A stretch of DNA of 64,000 bases, taken from assembly GCF_000186345.1 (NCBI RefSeq), contig NC_014962.1:5298450-5362449 (forward strand). The letters are read 5' to 3'. This stretch comes from Isosphaera pallida ATCC 43644 (GTDB taxonomy: Bacteria; Planctomycetota; Planctomycetia; Isosphaerales; Isosphaeraceae). This document shows positions 55,196 to 62,811 of this stretch, piece after piece. Both the position numbers and the translations under genes were made by a program. Each line of letters starts with the position of its first letter. The stretch's first letter is position 1. Below the pieces are notes generated by a model, which saw only the letters and a list, made by a program, of their open reading frames with translations, searched no databases and had not been told where the DNA came from.

Positions 55196-55762
55196 ATGAG
55201 CGTGGGGGTTGGTGGAACCGGGTTCGACCGGTTGACGTCGCCCGCGAATCCTCCCAAAGCCGTCGCCGTTGCGGGTCACACTCGACGGAGCGCCTCATCT
55301 TCGGAAGCTCCTTCAATGGTCAACCGTCAACCATCTTCCTGCCCTTCGGTCGCGTTTCAGGTGGGCGACCGCGTTTTGATCAAGTACGATGGGCGGGGGG
55401 TCGCTCGGGTCGTCGAGCTTCGGGGTCCATTTGGTCCTAACGGTGAGATGATCGACCGGGTCGTCCTCTCAACGGGGATTCCCAAAACGCGCGTCTTCAT
55501 CGAGGGTCGCGGCGATCAGCTACGGCTTACGCCGCTTCCGAATGAGAAGACCTCTTCAACCAAGCCAAGAGAGAACCTCACTCATGGATCAACGCTTTTC
55601 TCAATCGAATCGCCGTTGCCGCCGCGTTATGCTGGCGAGTGTGTTGGTGACGTTGCTGAGCGGGGTTGGGGCAGGGGGGCGCGACGAGCCGATTCTGGCC
55701 TGGGGCAAGAAGGTATCGCCCGAGTTCAAAGCGCGGATTGTCGAGATCGCCCGCGACCTTAA
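55196..55762 (+). CDS. Hypothetical protein, 3' end overlaps transglycosylase gene
   Basis: 189 residues from an ATG after GGAAGAGG; an ATG at 55316 is another possible start. The middle part (FQVGDRVLIKYDGRGVARVV, ELRGPFGPNGEMIDRVVLST, RVFIEGRGDQLRLTPLP) looks like a small beta-barrel of the kind seen in KOW/Tudor-like domains and has good codon character. The last ~60 codons lie inside the next gene in another frame and look non-coding. A one-base shift near 55546 would end the protein at a TGA before that overlap. No named family recognised. Confidence 0.42.
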   Translation: MSVGVGGTGFDRLTSPANPPKAVAVAGHTRRSASSSEAPSMVNRQPSSCPSVAFQVGDRVLIKYDGRGVARVVELRGPFGPNGEMIDRVVLSTGIPKTRVFIEGRGDQLRLTPLPNEKTSSTKPRENLTHGSTLFSIESPLPPRYAGECVGDVAERGWGRGARRADSGLGQEGIARVQSADCRDRPRP

Positions 55763-56195
55763 GGCCGACCCCGATCACCTCATGGCGGCAATCGCCTTTG
55801 AGACCGCCGAGACGTTTCGACCCGACATCAAGAACGCCGCCGGCAGCGGCGCGACCGGCCTGATCCAGTTCATGCCCGCCACCGCCCGCAGCCTGGGCAC
55901 CACCACCGAGGCCCTCGCCGCCATGTCCGCCGTCGAACAATTGACCTACGTTCACAAATACCTCGCCCCTTATCGCGGCAAGCTCAACGAGGTCGAAGAC
56001 CTCTACATGTCGATCCTCTGGCCCCGCGCTGTCGGCAAGGAGCCCGAATACGTCCTGTTCACCCAGGGGACGCGGGCTTACGACCAGAACAAGGGACTCG
56101 ACAGCAACCGCGACGGCAAGATCACCAAACGCGAGGCCGGCTCGAAGGTTCGCGCCAAGCTCGAGAAAGGACGGACGCCCGCCTGGAGAGGGTGA
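55584..56195 (+). CDS. Exported lytic transglycosylase-like protein with EF-hand
   Basis: 203 residues from the ATG starting MDQRFSQSNRR; an ATG 14 codons upstream is possible. The N-terminal segment RRVMLASVLVTLLSGVGAGG is a signal peptide. The lysozyme-like SLT domain has the catalytic Glu in AFETAETFRPDIKNAAGS and the partner motif GATGLIQFMPATARSLG. Near the C-terminus DSNRDGKITKRE is a full 12-residue EF-hand calcium loop (Asp1, Asn3, Asp5, Gly6, Ile8, Glu12). The protein should cleave glycan strands of peptidoglycan in the periplasm; calcium dependence is inferred. With lpxA and the VanX-like protein it supports a conventional peptidoglycan and outer membrane. Confidence 0.8.
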   Translation: MDQRFSQSNRRCRRVMLASVLVTLLSGVGAGGRDEPILAWGKKVSPEFKARIVEIARDLKADPDHLMAAIAFETAETFRPDIKNAAGSGATGLIQFMPATARSLGTTTEALAAMSAVEQLTYVHKYLAPYRGKLNEVEDLYMSILWPRAVGKEPEYVLFTQGTRAYDQNKGLDSNRDGKITKREAGSKVRAKLEKGRTPAWRG

Positions 56196-56223
56196 GAGCG
56201 GCACACGGAATGATTCCAAGAGC

Positions 56224-56356
56224 GAGAGCCTGTTATCGACGTTCTCAACGAGATTCCTGTTCACTTGAGCCATACGACGCATTTGGAGGCCGTGTGCAGG
56301 ACCAGTAAGGTGCGATTTCCCTGAGAAACTCTTGTCAAAGTGCATAACAGGCTCTC
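56224..56356. mobile_element. 133-bp MITE-like element with inverted ends
   Basis: GAGAGCCTGTTAT at the left end and ATAACAGGCTCTC at the right end are exact 13-bp reverse complements, with weaker matching continuing to about 25 bases. AGC lies immediately outside both ends, fitting a 3-bp target duplication. The inside has no gene. GAGAGCCTGTTA-type ends are reminiscent of IS5-group elements, but no parent IS is in the window. It sits between the transglycosylase and esterase genes. A large stem-loop terminator is the alternative reading. Confidence 0.55.
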
Positions 56357-56476
56357 AGCAACACTCCCCTCGTTCCCAATCCCGCGCGGTGGCTTGACCG
56401 GCGCACCCGACGCCTGGACAATCGCCTCCGTCGTCTTGCATTTGACACAGACTTGAGGATCGAGGAGTCGCCGCCG

Positions 56477-57436
56477 ATGAAGACGGGAGTTCGCGTTCTG
56501 GGTGGATTCGTCCTCATGAGCGCCTTGAGCGTCGCGTTGGTCGGGTGGGGCGATTCGCCCGTCAGCCTCGCCGGGGAGGTCGAGGTGATCCGTCTCTGGA
56601 AGGAGACGGCTCCGCCGGGTCCTCCGGCGTTGGTCGAGGGGGCGGAGCGCGACTTGCAAAAGCCGGAGGATCGCCTGGTGGGCGGGCGAACCGTCATGAA
56701 GTTGGGCCACGTCGCCAACCCCGAGATTCATCTCTACCCCGCCCCACCCGACAAAGCCAACGGCGCGGCCTGCGTGGTCTGCCCCGGCGGAGGGTTCAAC
56801 ATCCTCGCGTGGGACCTTGAAGGGATCGAAGTGGCCGAATGGCTCAACTCGATCGGCGTCACGGCGATCGTGCTGAAGTATCGCGTCCCCACCCGCGGAC
56901 ATCCGGGAGAGCAGCGGGTCGTAGGACCGGCCATCGACGCCCAGCGCGCCTTGAGTCTGGCCCGCCACCACGCCGAGGACTGGAAGCTCGACCCCAAGCG
57001 GATCGGCGTCCTGGGCTTCTCCGCCGGCGGGGAGACGGCGGCGTTGACCGCGCTCAGACAGGGACGACGGTTGTATGAGCCGCGCGACGTGATCGACCAG
57101 GCTCCCTGCGGGGCCGATTTCGCCATATTGGTCTATCCCGCCAACCTGCTCACGCCCAACGGCATACTCAAGGCGAACTACGTCCCCGACGCCGCGACCC
57201 CGCCGATGTTCCTGGTCCACACCGCCGACGACCCAGTTCCCTGTCAGGGGAGCATCCAGCTTTTTCTCGGTCTGAGACGCGCCAACCGTCCTGCCGAGTT
57301 GCATGTTTATCCCTCGGGCGGTCACGGCTACGGTTTGCGAGCCGAGGGCGGGCCCCGTGTCGCCTCCTGGCCCCGCGACGCGGCCGCCTGGCTGGGTGAG
57401 TTGAAGATGTTGGACACCCCAGCCACCCAACCATGA
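56477..57436 (+). CDS. Exported alpha/beta hydrolase (acetyl-xylan-esterase / BD-FAE like)
   Basis: 319 residues from the ATG after GAGGAG. A signal peptide (VRVLGGFVLMSALSVALVGW) precedes the hydrolase. VVCPGGGFNILAWDLEG is the oxyanion-hole region, GVLGFSAGGETAAL carries the nucleophile Ser, HTADDPVPCQ the Asp and YPSGGHGYGL the His, so the triad is complete. The arrangement matches the planctomycete/Bacteroides xylan-esterase and feruloyl-esterase-like group; deacetylation of plant or algal glycans is inferred. The stop overlaps the start of the alcohol dehydrogenase gene by 4 bases (ATGA), so the two are translationally coupled. Confidence 0.85.
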   Translation: MKTGVRVLGGFVLMSALSVALVGWGDSPVSLAGEVEVIRLWKETAPPGPPALVEGAERDLQKPEDRLVGGRTVMKLGHVANPEIHLYPAPPDKANGAACVVCPGGGFNILAWDLEGIEVAEWLNSIGVTAIVLKYRVPTRGHPGEQRVVGPAIDAQRALSLARHHAEDWKLDPKRIGVLGFSAGGETAALTALRQGRRLYEPRDVIDQAPCGADFAILVYPANLLTPNGILKANYVPDAATPPMFLVHTADDPVPCQGSIQLFLGLRRANRPAELHVYPSGGHGYGLRAEGGPRVASWPRDAAAWLGELKMLDTPATQP

Positions 57437-58590
57437 GTCTTCACGCCGGATGTCAAGACGACGCCTCGCCCAGCTGGTGTCGGGCGGCAGTGTTTCACGA
57501 AGCGGGCCGCCCTCTGACCATCGAGCGTCACCCCCGCCCCGAACCCCCGCCGGGCCGGGTCCGTTTGAGGGTCCGCATGGCGACCCTGTGCGGCAGCGAC
57601 CTCAAAACCTACCTGGGGCAACGGATCGAACCGACCCCCACCGTGCTGGGCCACGAGTTCGTCGGCGTGCTCGAAACGCTTGGACCAGGCACCTCGCCGC
57701 GCGACCCCCAAGGCCGCCTCCTCGCGCCCGGCGATCGGGTCGTGGTGGCCACCGTCGCCTCCTGCGGCCTCTGCTTCCAGTGCGTGCGCGGCTTGCCCCA
57801 GAAGTGCGAATCGACCGGCAAGTGCAAATACGGTCACGAGCCGATCGACGGTCCCCACGGTCTCTGGACCGGAGGACTTGCTGACGTGGTTCTCGTCGCG
57901 CCGGGCTCGGGATTGGTGAAGGTGCCCGACACCCTGCCCGACCCGATCGCCTCAACCGCCTCCTGCGCTGGGGCAACCGTGGCCGGCACCTTGAGGGTCA
58001 GCGGCGGGGTCAAGGGCAAGCGAGTGGCGGTCTTCGGCGCAGGGATGCTTGGCCTGACCGCTTGCGCTTGGGCACGATGGGCCGGGGCGTTGGACATCGT
58101 GGCGCTGGACCCGTTGTCGGAACGCCTCGAAACCGCCGCGCGATTTGGCGCGACCGCGACCTTGCGGGCCGACGATCCCGAAAGCCCCGCTCGGTTGGTC
58201 CATCTCACCGGGGGCCGGGGCGTCGATCTGGCATTGGAACTCTCGGGCCATCCTCAAGCGGTCGCCCGGGCGATTGCTTCGGTTCGGACCGGCGGCCAGG
58301 TGGTTTTGATCGGCTCGGTGGCCCCCGGTCCCACAGTGGCGCTCGACCCCGAAACCGTGGTAAGGCGTTGCTTGACCATCCGCGGCCTGCACAACTCGAC
58401 CCCCCGCGACCTTCTCCGCGCCACGCGGTTTCTCAAGGCCGCCACCATGTTTCCCTGGGCCGAATTGGTTCCCCGGGTGTATCCTTTGGAGGAGGTCGAA
58501 GAGGCCTTCGAACACGCCCGCGACCACCGCCCGCCCCGCGTCGCCGTGGCGCTGACCGGATCGGTCGCCCAGGCGAACCCGGCCCGATGA
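57433..58590 (+). CDS. Zinc-dependent MDR alcohol dehydrogenase (phosphonate-associated type)
   Basis: 385 residues. The medium-chain dehydrogenase fold is complete: catalytic zinc ligands LCGSDLKTY and GHEFVG, structural zinc cysteines CGLCFQCVRGLPQKC, and the NAD-binding GAGMLGLTACAWARW. The stretch GLPQKCESTGKCKYGHEP followed by GGLADVVLVAPGSGLVKVPD resembles the group often found with phosphonate-breakdown genes. No other phosphonate gene is nearby, and it is coupled to the esterase, so the actual alcohol is unknown. Cytoplasmic NAD(P)-dependent oxidation is expected. Confidence 0.87.
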   Translation: MSLHAGCQDDASPSWCRAAVFHEAGRPLTIERHPRPEPPPGRVRLRVRMATLCGSDLKTYLGQRIEPTPTVLGHEFVGVLETLGPGTSPRDPQGRLLAPGDRVVVATVASCGLCFQCVRGLPQKCESTGKCKYGHEPIDGPHGLWTGGLADVVLVAPGSGLVKVPDTLPDPIASTASCAGATVAGTLRVSGGVKGKRVAVFGAGMLGLTACAWARWAGALDIVALDPLSERLETAARFGATATLRADDPESPARLVHLTGGRGVDLALELSGHPQAVARAIASVRTGGQVVLIGSVAPGPTVALDPETVVRRCLTIRGLHNSTPRDLLRATRFLKAATMFPWAELVPRVYPLEEVEEAFEHARDHRPPRVAVALTGSVAQANPAR

Positions 58591-58668
58591 CAGCCCTCGC
58601 GGCGCGGACGACGACTCGCTCAAACTCAAGATTCAGATTGAGACTTCATACCTTCATAGAGTCAGACT

Positions 58669-59209
58669 ATGATTTCTACACCTAAACGATTAATTGAACC
58701 GTCCCGGCGTTGGGTGGCCCGATTCGCGCGAGTTGGTGAAAATGAATACGAGCAAAGCATCATCTACAAGGCCGCCAACATCCTCGCCGCCGAGAAGGTG
58801 CCGGGGGACTATTTGGAATTCGGGGTGGCCTCGGGACGGTCTTGATTCGGTCGTACCACATCATGCGACGGGTTTACCAGGAGCATCAGGTGGTTCATAC
58901 GGGGCGTCGGGCCGAGGACGCCGCTGCGATCGGCTTCAACTCAAGCAGGCGGCGGTGATTGATGTGGACTGCGACCTGTACTCCTCGGCCAAGGTCGTGC
59001 TGGAGTTCATCACCCCGCTCATGGTGGATGGAACCATCCTGATCTTTGACGACTGGTACTGCTTCCGTGGCCATCCTCAACGGGGCGAACGCGCCGCTTT
59101 CGCTGAATGGAGCGCTGGGTTGCCCCACTGGGTCTTCAAGGAGTATCAAAAGGAAGGCTCCTGGCGAATGAGTTTCATTGCCAATCGTTTGGAGGCCGAC
59201 CCGTCCTGA
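58669..59209 (+). pseudogene. Broken TylF/MycF-type methyltransferase
   Basis: Three pieces of one family lie in order in three frames. Piece 1, from the ATG at 58669, reads YEQSIIYKAANILAAEKVPG and DYLEFGVASGRS to a stop at 58843. A missing base there restores LIRSYHIMRRVYQEH. Piece 3, up to the stop at 59209, holds AAVIDVDCDLYSSAKVVLEF, GTILIFDDWYCFRGHP and WRMSFIANRLE. In intact relatives, EFGVxxGxSL lies ~100 residues before the DCDLYxS segment; here only ~40 remain, so there is also an internal deletion. The SAM-binding and metal-binding motifs survive, but the gene cannot make a working protein. The intact ancestor was probably a sugar or small-molecule O-methyltransferase. Confidence 0.75.
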
Positions 59210-59280
59210 TCCTGCCTTGATGACGTGTCTTTGCCACCCGCGCCTCACCCACACCCCACCCGATCCCTTCCCACCTTACC

Positions 59281-60060
59281 ATGATCCGCATCAAACAGAA
59301 ACTCGCCCGGGGCGAATTGGTTCGCATCTTCGGCGCGACGCAGTTACTTTCGACCAAGTTGGTCGAAATCGTGGGCGACCACGGACATTACGATGGCTTA
59401 TGGCTCGACGCCGAACACGGCGGGCTCACCCAGCGCGACATCGAACTGGCGACCCTCGCGGCCAAAGCCTCGGGACTGGAGGCGTTCGTCAGGCTGCCGG
59501 CGACCGACTACGCCACGATCATGCGGCCGCTCGAAGCCGGGGCGGGCGGGGTCATGGTCAGCATGATCCATTCCGCCGAGGAAGCCGAGCAAGCCGTGAG
59601 GTGGGCCAAGTTCTACCCCAGGGGAACCCGAGGCATCAACAACGGCAACCGTGACGGACGGTTCGGACGGTTGCCGATCGCCGATTACGTGGTTCAAGCC
59701 AACGCCCAAACCTTCGTCGGCCTCCAGATTGAAACCCAAGGTGCTCTGGAGCAAATCGAAGCGATCGTCCAAGTGCCCGATGTGGACCTGATCTTCGTGG
59801 GGCCGGCCGATCTGAGCCAAATGCTGGGCGTGCCCGGTCAAGTGCTTCATCCCGACTGTCTGGCCGCTGTGGACCGGATTGCCACGGTCTGCGCTCGGTT
59901 CGGCAAACCCTGGGGGGTCGTGCCGATCGGGACCGATCATGGCCGAGTCATGCTGGAAAAAGGATGCCGGATGTTCGTCTGCGGCTTCGACATCCACGCG
60001 ATGCACGCTGGTCTCGACGCCTTGAAGGAACGCCATTCGTATCTTGATGGCGGAGCGTGA
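59281..60060 (+). CDS. HpcH/HpaI family class II aldolase
   Basis: 259 residues of the HpcH/HpaI (2,4-dihydroxyhept-2-ene-1,7-dioate / 2-keto-3-deoxy-sugar acid) aldolase family. Seen: DGLWLDAEHGGLTQRDIELA with the Asp-x-Glu-His catalytic region, AGAGGVMVSMIHSAEEAEQA, YPRGTRGINN, GLQIETQGALEQIEAI with the metal-binding Glu, and VDLIFVGPADLSQMLGVPGQ with the second metal ligand Asp. Cleaves 2-keto-3-deoxy acids to pyruvate and an aldehyde in the cytoplasm. It may supply a substrate-aldehyde link with the upstream dehydrogenase; that is inference from position. Confidence 0.9.
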   Translation: MIRIKQKLARGELVRIFGATQLLSTKLVEIVGDHGHYDGLWLDAEHGGLTQRDIELATLAAKASGLEAFVRLPATDYATIMRPLEAGAGGVMVSMIHSAEEAEQAVRWAKFYPRGTRGINNGNRDGRFGRLPIADYVVQANAQTFVGLQIETQGALEQIEAIVQVPDVDLIFVGPADLSQMLGVPGQVLHPDCLAAVDRIATVCARFGKPWGVVPIGTDHGRVMLEKGCRMFVCGFDIHAMHAGLDALKERHSYLDGGA

Positions 60061-60271
60061 GCGATCATTTGGCGTGCAAGCCCCCTTGACGCCGTCTTGA
60101 CCGTCCCCGACGATAGAAGGGGGAGGAAACAAGAGAAGATCGAAGGCGGTCGCAGGGGGTGTCGAACCCCACCTCCATCGGCGATGGTCATCCTCTCGAA
60201 TCACCACAAGCATTCCCATTTCCCCAGAGATGCGGGTCACGCGACGCGGCAAGACGAGACGGGAGGGACGC

Positions 60272-61669
60272 ATGGCGGCCAAGAAAGTGGGATTCCTTGC
60301 GATTGTCCTCACGGCGCTGGGGTTGGGCGTGGTCGTCCTGGCGTCGTGGTTGAATGGGAATTCGGGAGGAGCGTCGCCGTCGGAGAAGCCGTCCGATCCC
60401 GCCCCGGCGGTTGCCCAAGCCGACGATCCCAACCAGGCGGAGGCGGACGCAGGGCACTCCAGCGACCTAACCTTCGAGCGCTTCGAGGCGATTCGCCAAC
60501 TCATCCAACCCCGACGCGAGGAAACGGGCTACCTAAGCGTTCCTTGGGAGACGAGTTTGTGGGAGGCCCGCAAGCGGGCGGCCCGCGAGGGCAAGCCGAT
60601 CCTGCTCTGGGAGATGGACGGGCACCCTCTGGGCTGTACCTGAAACAACGGTATTGCGGGCCGTGCGCTCGCTTGGTCTGATCCGGTTCTCCTCGACCTG
60701 GCCCGCAACGAATTCGTCGCGGCGGTGGGGGACGACTGGTATCAACGCCGTCGTCAAGATGACGAGGGCGACTTCTTCCGCAAGGTCGCGGCTCAAGGTC
60801 CCCGGGGTGGCAAGACCACCAGTTCCAACCAAGGTGTCTATTGCCTCACCGCCGACGGACGGTTGCTGGGCTACATCCCCGGCGACGTGGACCCCGCCCG
60901 AATGAAGGAGATGATCGAATCGTCCCTGGCCAAATGGCGACGACTCCCGGCTCAGGTTCGCCGGCCGAATGCCATCGAGGTGGGTGAACCGGCTAAGGTC
61001 GATCCCAGATATGACCGCCACCCCCCCGAAGGTGGTCTCATCATCGAAGTTCACACCCGGGCGTTGGAACGCGACGAGGCCCAAGGGTTTCGGGACGCCG
61101 AATGCGAATTCGGCGACGCGACCGCCACCGACCACCTCTGGATCACCCGCGAGGAGGCCAAGCAACTGCGCGGTCCTCGGCCGAACGCCACCCCCAAGGT
61201 GGGCGACTCCTGGCCGGTCCCCGACGCCGTCGCCCGTCGGATCGCCCGGTTCAACTTGGTGGACAACACCCGTGGCGAACCATTCCACTGGTCCAACGAG
61301 CAGCTCCGCGAGTTCGGTATGACCCTTACCGTCACCGAAGTCACCCCTAACGTGGTCCGCCTCCGCTTGGAAGGCCGCTTCGAGTTGACCAACGAACACG
61401 AACCCCAACCGCAACCTGACCGCCGCGGCTTCGTAGGCACTATTTTAGGGCGTCTGGCCTACGATCGGGCCTCCCAAACCTGGACTCAATTCGACTTGGT
61501 GGCCGTCGGCGACCACTGGGGCACCCCTGGCATCGTCGAACCTGGGCGACCTGGCAAGGCCCCTGTCGGCGTCGCCTTCCGTCTGGTCGTCACCCCGTCC
61601 CCCGCTGACCTCGTGCCCCCCCAGGCCGCCCGCGACCTCTTCAACTATTACAAACCCGACCGATATTGA
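60272..61669 (+). CDS. Thioredoxin-fold-like protein with in-frame TGA: candidate selenoprotein
   Basis: From the ATG at 60272 (after CGGGAGGG) the frame reads a membrane anchor or signal helix (VGFLAIVLTALGLGVVVLAS), a linker and a thioredoxin-like start (EGKPILLWEMDGHPLGCT), then a TGA at 60641-60643 (codon 124). The same frame continues as NNGIAGRALAWSDPVLLDL, ARNEFVAAVGDDWYQRRRQD and DEGDFFRKVAAQG to a stop at 61669, with normal codon character throughout. Reading TGA as selenocysteine gives 465 residues and a Cys-Thr-Sec motif where the redox centre is expected. After the fold a ~250-residue C-terminal domain follows (WKRLP-type linker, EFGMTLTVTEVTPNVVRLRL). A stem-loop follows the TGA (separate entry). 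If TGA is a true stop, it is a pseudogene. Exported or membrane-facing location is likely. Confidence 0.6.
60644..60688 (+). promoter_or_regulatory. Candidate SECIS stem-loop downstream of TGA
   Basis: CGGGCC (60657-60662) pairs with GGTCTG (60675-60680) through four Watson-Crick and two G-U pairs, around a 12-base loop. Below it AAC-GG (60647-60651) can pair with CC-g-GTT (60683-60688) across an internal loop. The loop lies about 20-31 bases after the TGA, within the range described for bacterial SECIS elements. The pairing was found by hand and is not very stable, so it is only suggestive. Confidence 0.35.
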
Positions 61670-62114
61670 ACTTAATCCATCGAGCGGGTGTGGGACGAGA
61701 ACATCGTTCAAACCCGAAATCAGGCGGTTTGGATTACCTTGCGAAGCGGGAGAACGTACCTCGTCGTGGGATTGTCGCGGCTGATCCGAAAAAAACGCGC
61801 TGGATTAGAAGGACGCGACCTAGAGTCAGAATGAAGGCGAGCCGGGGCGACTCGGATCGCTCTTCACACGGGCCGGGGGTGATTGTCGGGCACCCTCGGC
61901 CTGTTCGTCTTCCGGAGCCCAGCTCAACTCGTCGAGGCGGGAGAGGGGGCGAATCGGTTGACCGAAGTAGGTGGGGTTCGTGACAATGCCGGGACTGGAG
62001 ACCGGGAAGGGAGCGCATCGCGCGTGGTCCCACCAAACCAATGGAACCCGGTCGGGATTCGACTCGACCCCCAACCGATAACGATAAAATCAAACGACAA
62101 GGAGGCTCCGCCCC
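61670..62114. other. Intergenic region upstream of the DUF1080 gene
   Basis: 445 bases. A minus-strand open frame crosses it but is a continuation of the antisense shadow of the DUF1080 gene. No convincing promoter, RNA or repeat was seen apart from AAGGAGG just before the next start. Confidence 0.5.
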
Positions 62115-62732
62115 ATGATCGCCGCCGCCCTGACCGTCTGGACGACCATCTTGATGTCGAGTCCGTCGGCACTGCTCGGATTCGACGACGAGGGATTCGT
62201 TCCCCTCTTCAACGGCAAAGACCTGGAGGGCTGGATCACGCCCAACTTGCCGGGGCTGTTCACGGTGGAGGACGGGGTGATCGTGGGCCGCACCGACGGC
62301 ACGCTCAAGAAGAATGAGTTCCTGGTGACCCGCAAGCGTTACGGCGACTTCATCCTCAAGGCCGACGTCAAGCTCGTCGCGGGCAACTCGGGCATCCAGT
62401 TCCGCAGCGAACGGGCCGACGACGGCGCGGTGACCGGTCCCCAGGCCGACGTGGCCGAAGGTTACTGGGGTTTGCTCTACGAGGAACGACGGCGAGGCAT
62501 CCTCGATCGGTCGGCGGTCGAACGGGCCAAAACCTTGGTCAAGCCGGACGACTACAACCAGTATGTCATCACCGCCAAAGGCAACCATGTCGTCATCACC
62601 CTCAACGGCGAGACGGTCATCGACCGAAGAGACCCCGAGTTCCAGGCCGATGGCGTGATCGCGCTTCAGGTCCACGTCGGCCCGCCGATGGAGGTTCGAT
62701 TCAAAAACCTGCTCATCAAAGAACTTCCTTGA
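62115..62732 (+). CDS. DUF1080 (3-keto-disaccharide hydrolase-like) secreted protein
   Basis: 205 residues with a perfect AAGGAGG ahead of the ATG. A signal peptide (MIAAALTVWTTILMSSPSAL) precedes a concanavalin-like beta-sandwich. FVPLFNGKDLEGWITPN, VEDGVIVGRTDG, GDFILKADVKLVAGNSGIQF with RSER, and QADGVIALQVHVGPPMEVRF are the family hallmarks. DUF1080 proteins are very common in planctomycetes and include enzymes acting on 3-keto-glycosides; the substrate here is unknown. Size is typical for the single-domain form. Confidence 0.93.
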   Translation: MIAAALTVWTTILMSSPSALLGFDDEGFVPLFNGKDLEGWITPNLPGLFTVEDGVIVGRTDGTLKKNEFLVTRKRYGDFILKADVKLVAGNSGIQFRSERADDGAVTGPQADVAEGYWGLLYEERRRGILDRSAVERAKTLVKPDDYNQYVITAKGNHVVITLNGETVIDRRDPEFQADGVIALQVHVGPPMEVRFKNLLIKELP

Positions 62733-62811
62733 TCGCACTGCGAATCAGCGCTCCTCCGTCCGCTTCCATCCGATTCCGCCCGGTTGATCCATCCTGGTCT
62801 GGTTTGGCATT

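Noticed and set aside
60140-60175. GGGGTGTCGAACCCC, resembling a tRNA T-arm.
   Set aside because: The loop lacks the TTC start and no cloverleaf could be built around it.
60097-60681. An overlapping frame with RYCGPCARLV, which looks like a thioredoxin CGPC site.
   Set aside because: The sequence around it in that frame has no coding character, and it would need two frame changes. The flanking thioredoxin-fold sequence is continuous in the frame with the TGA.
61734-62738. 334-codon open frame on the minus strand.
   Set aside because: Antisense to the DUF1080 gene, which has an ideal ribosome site and full family motifs.
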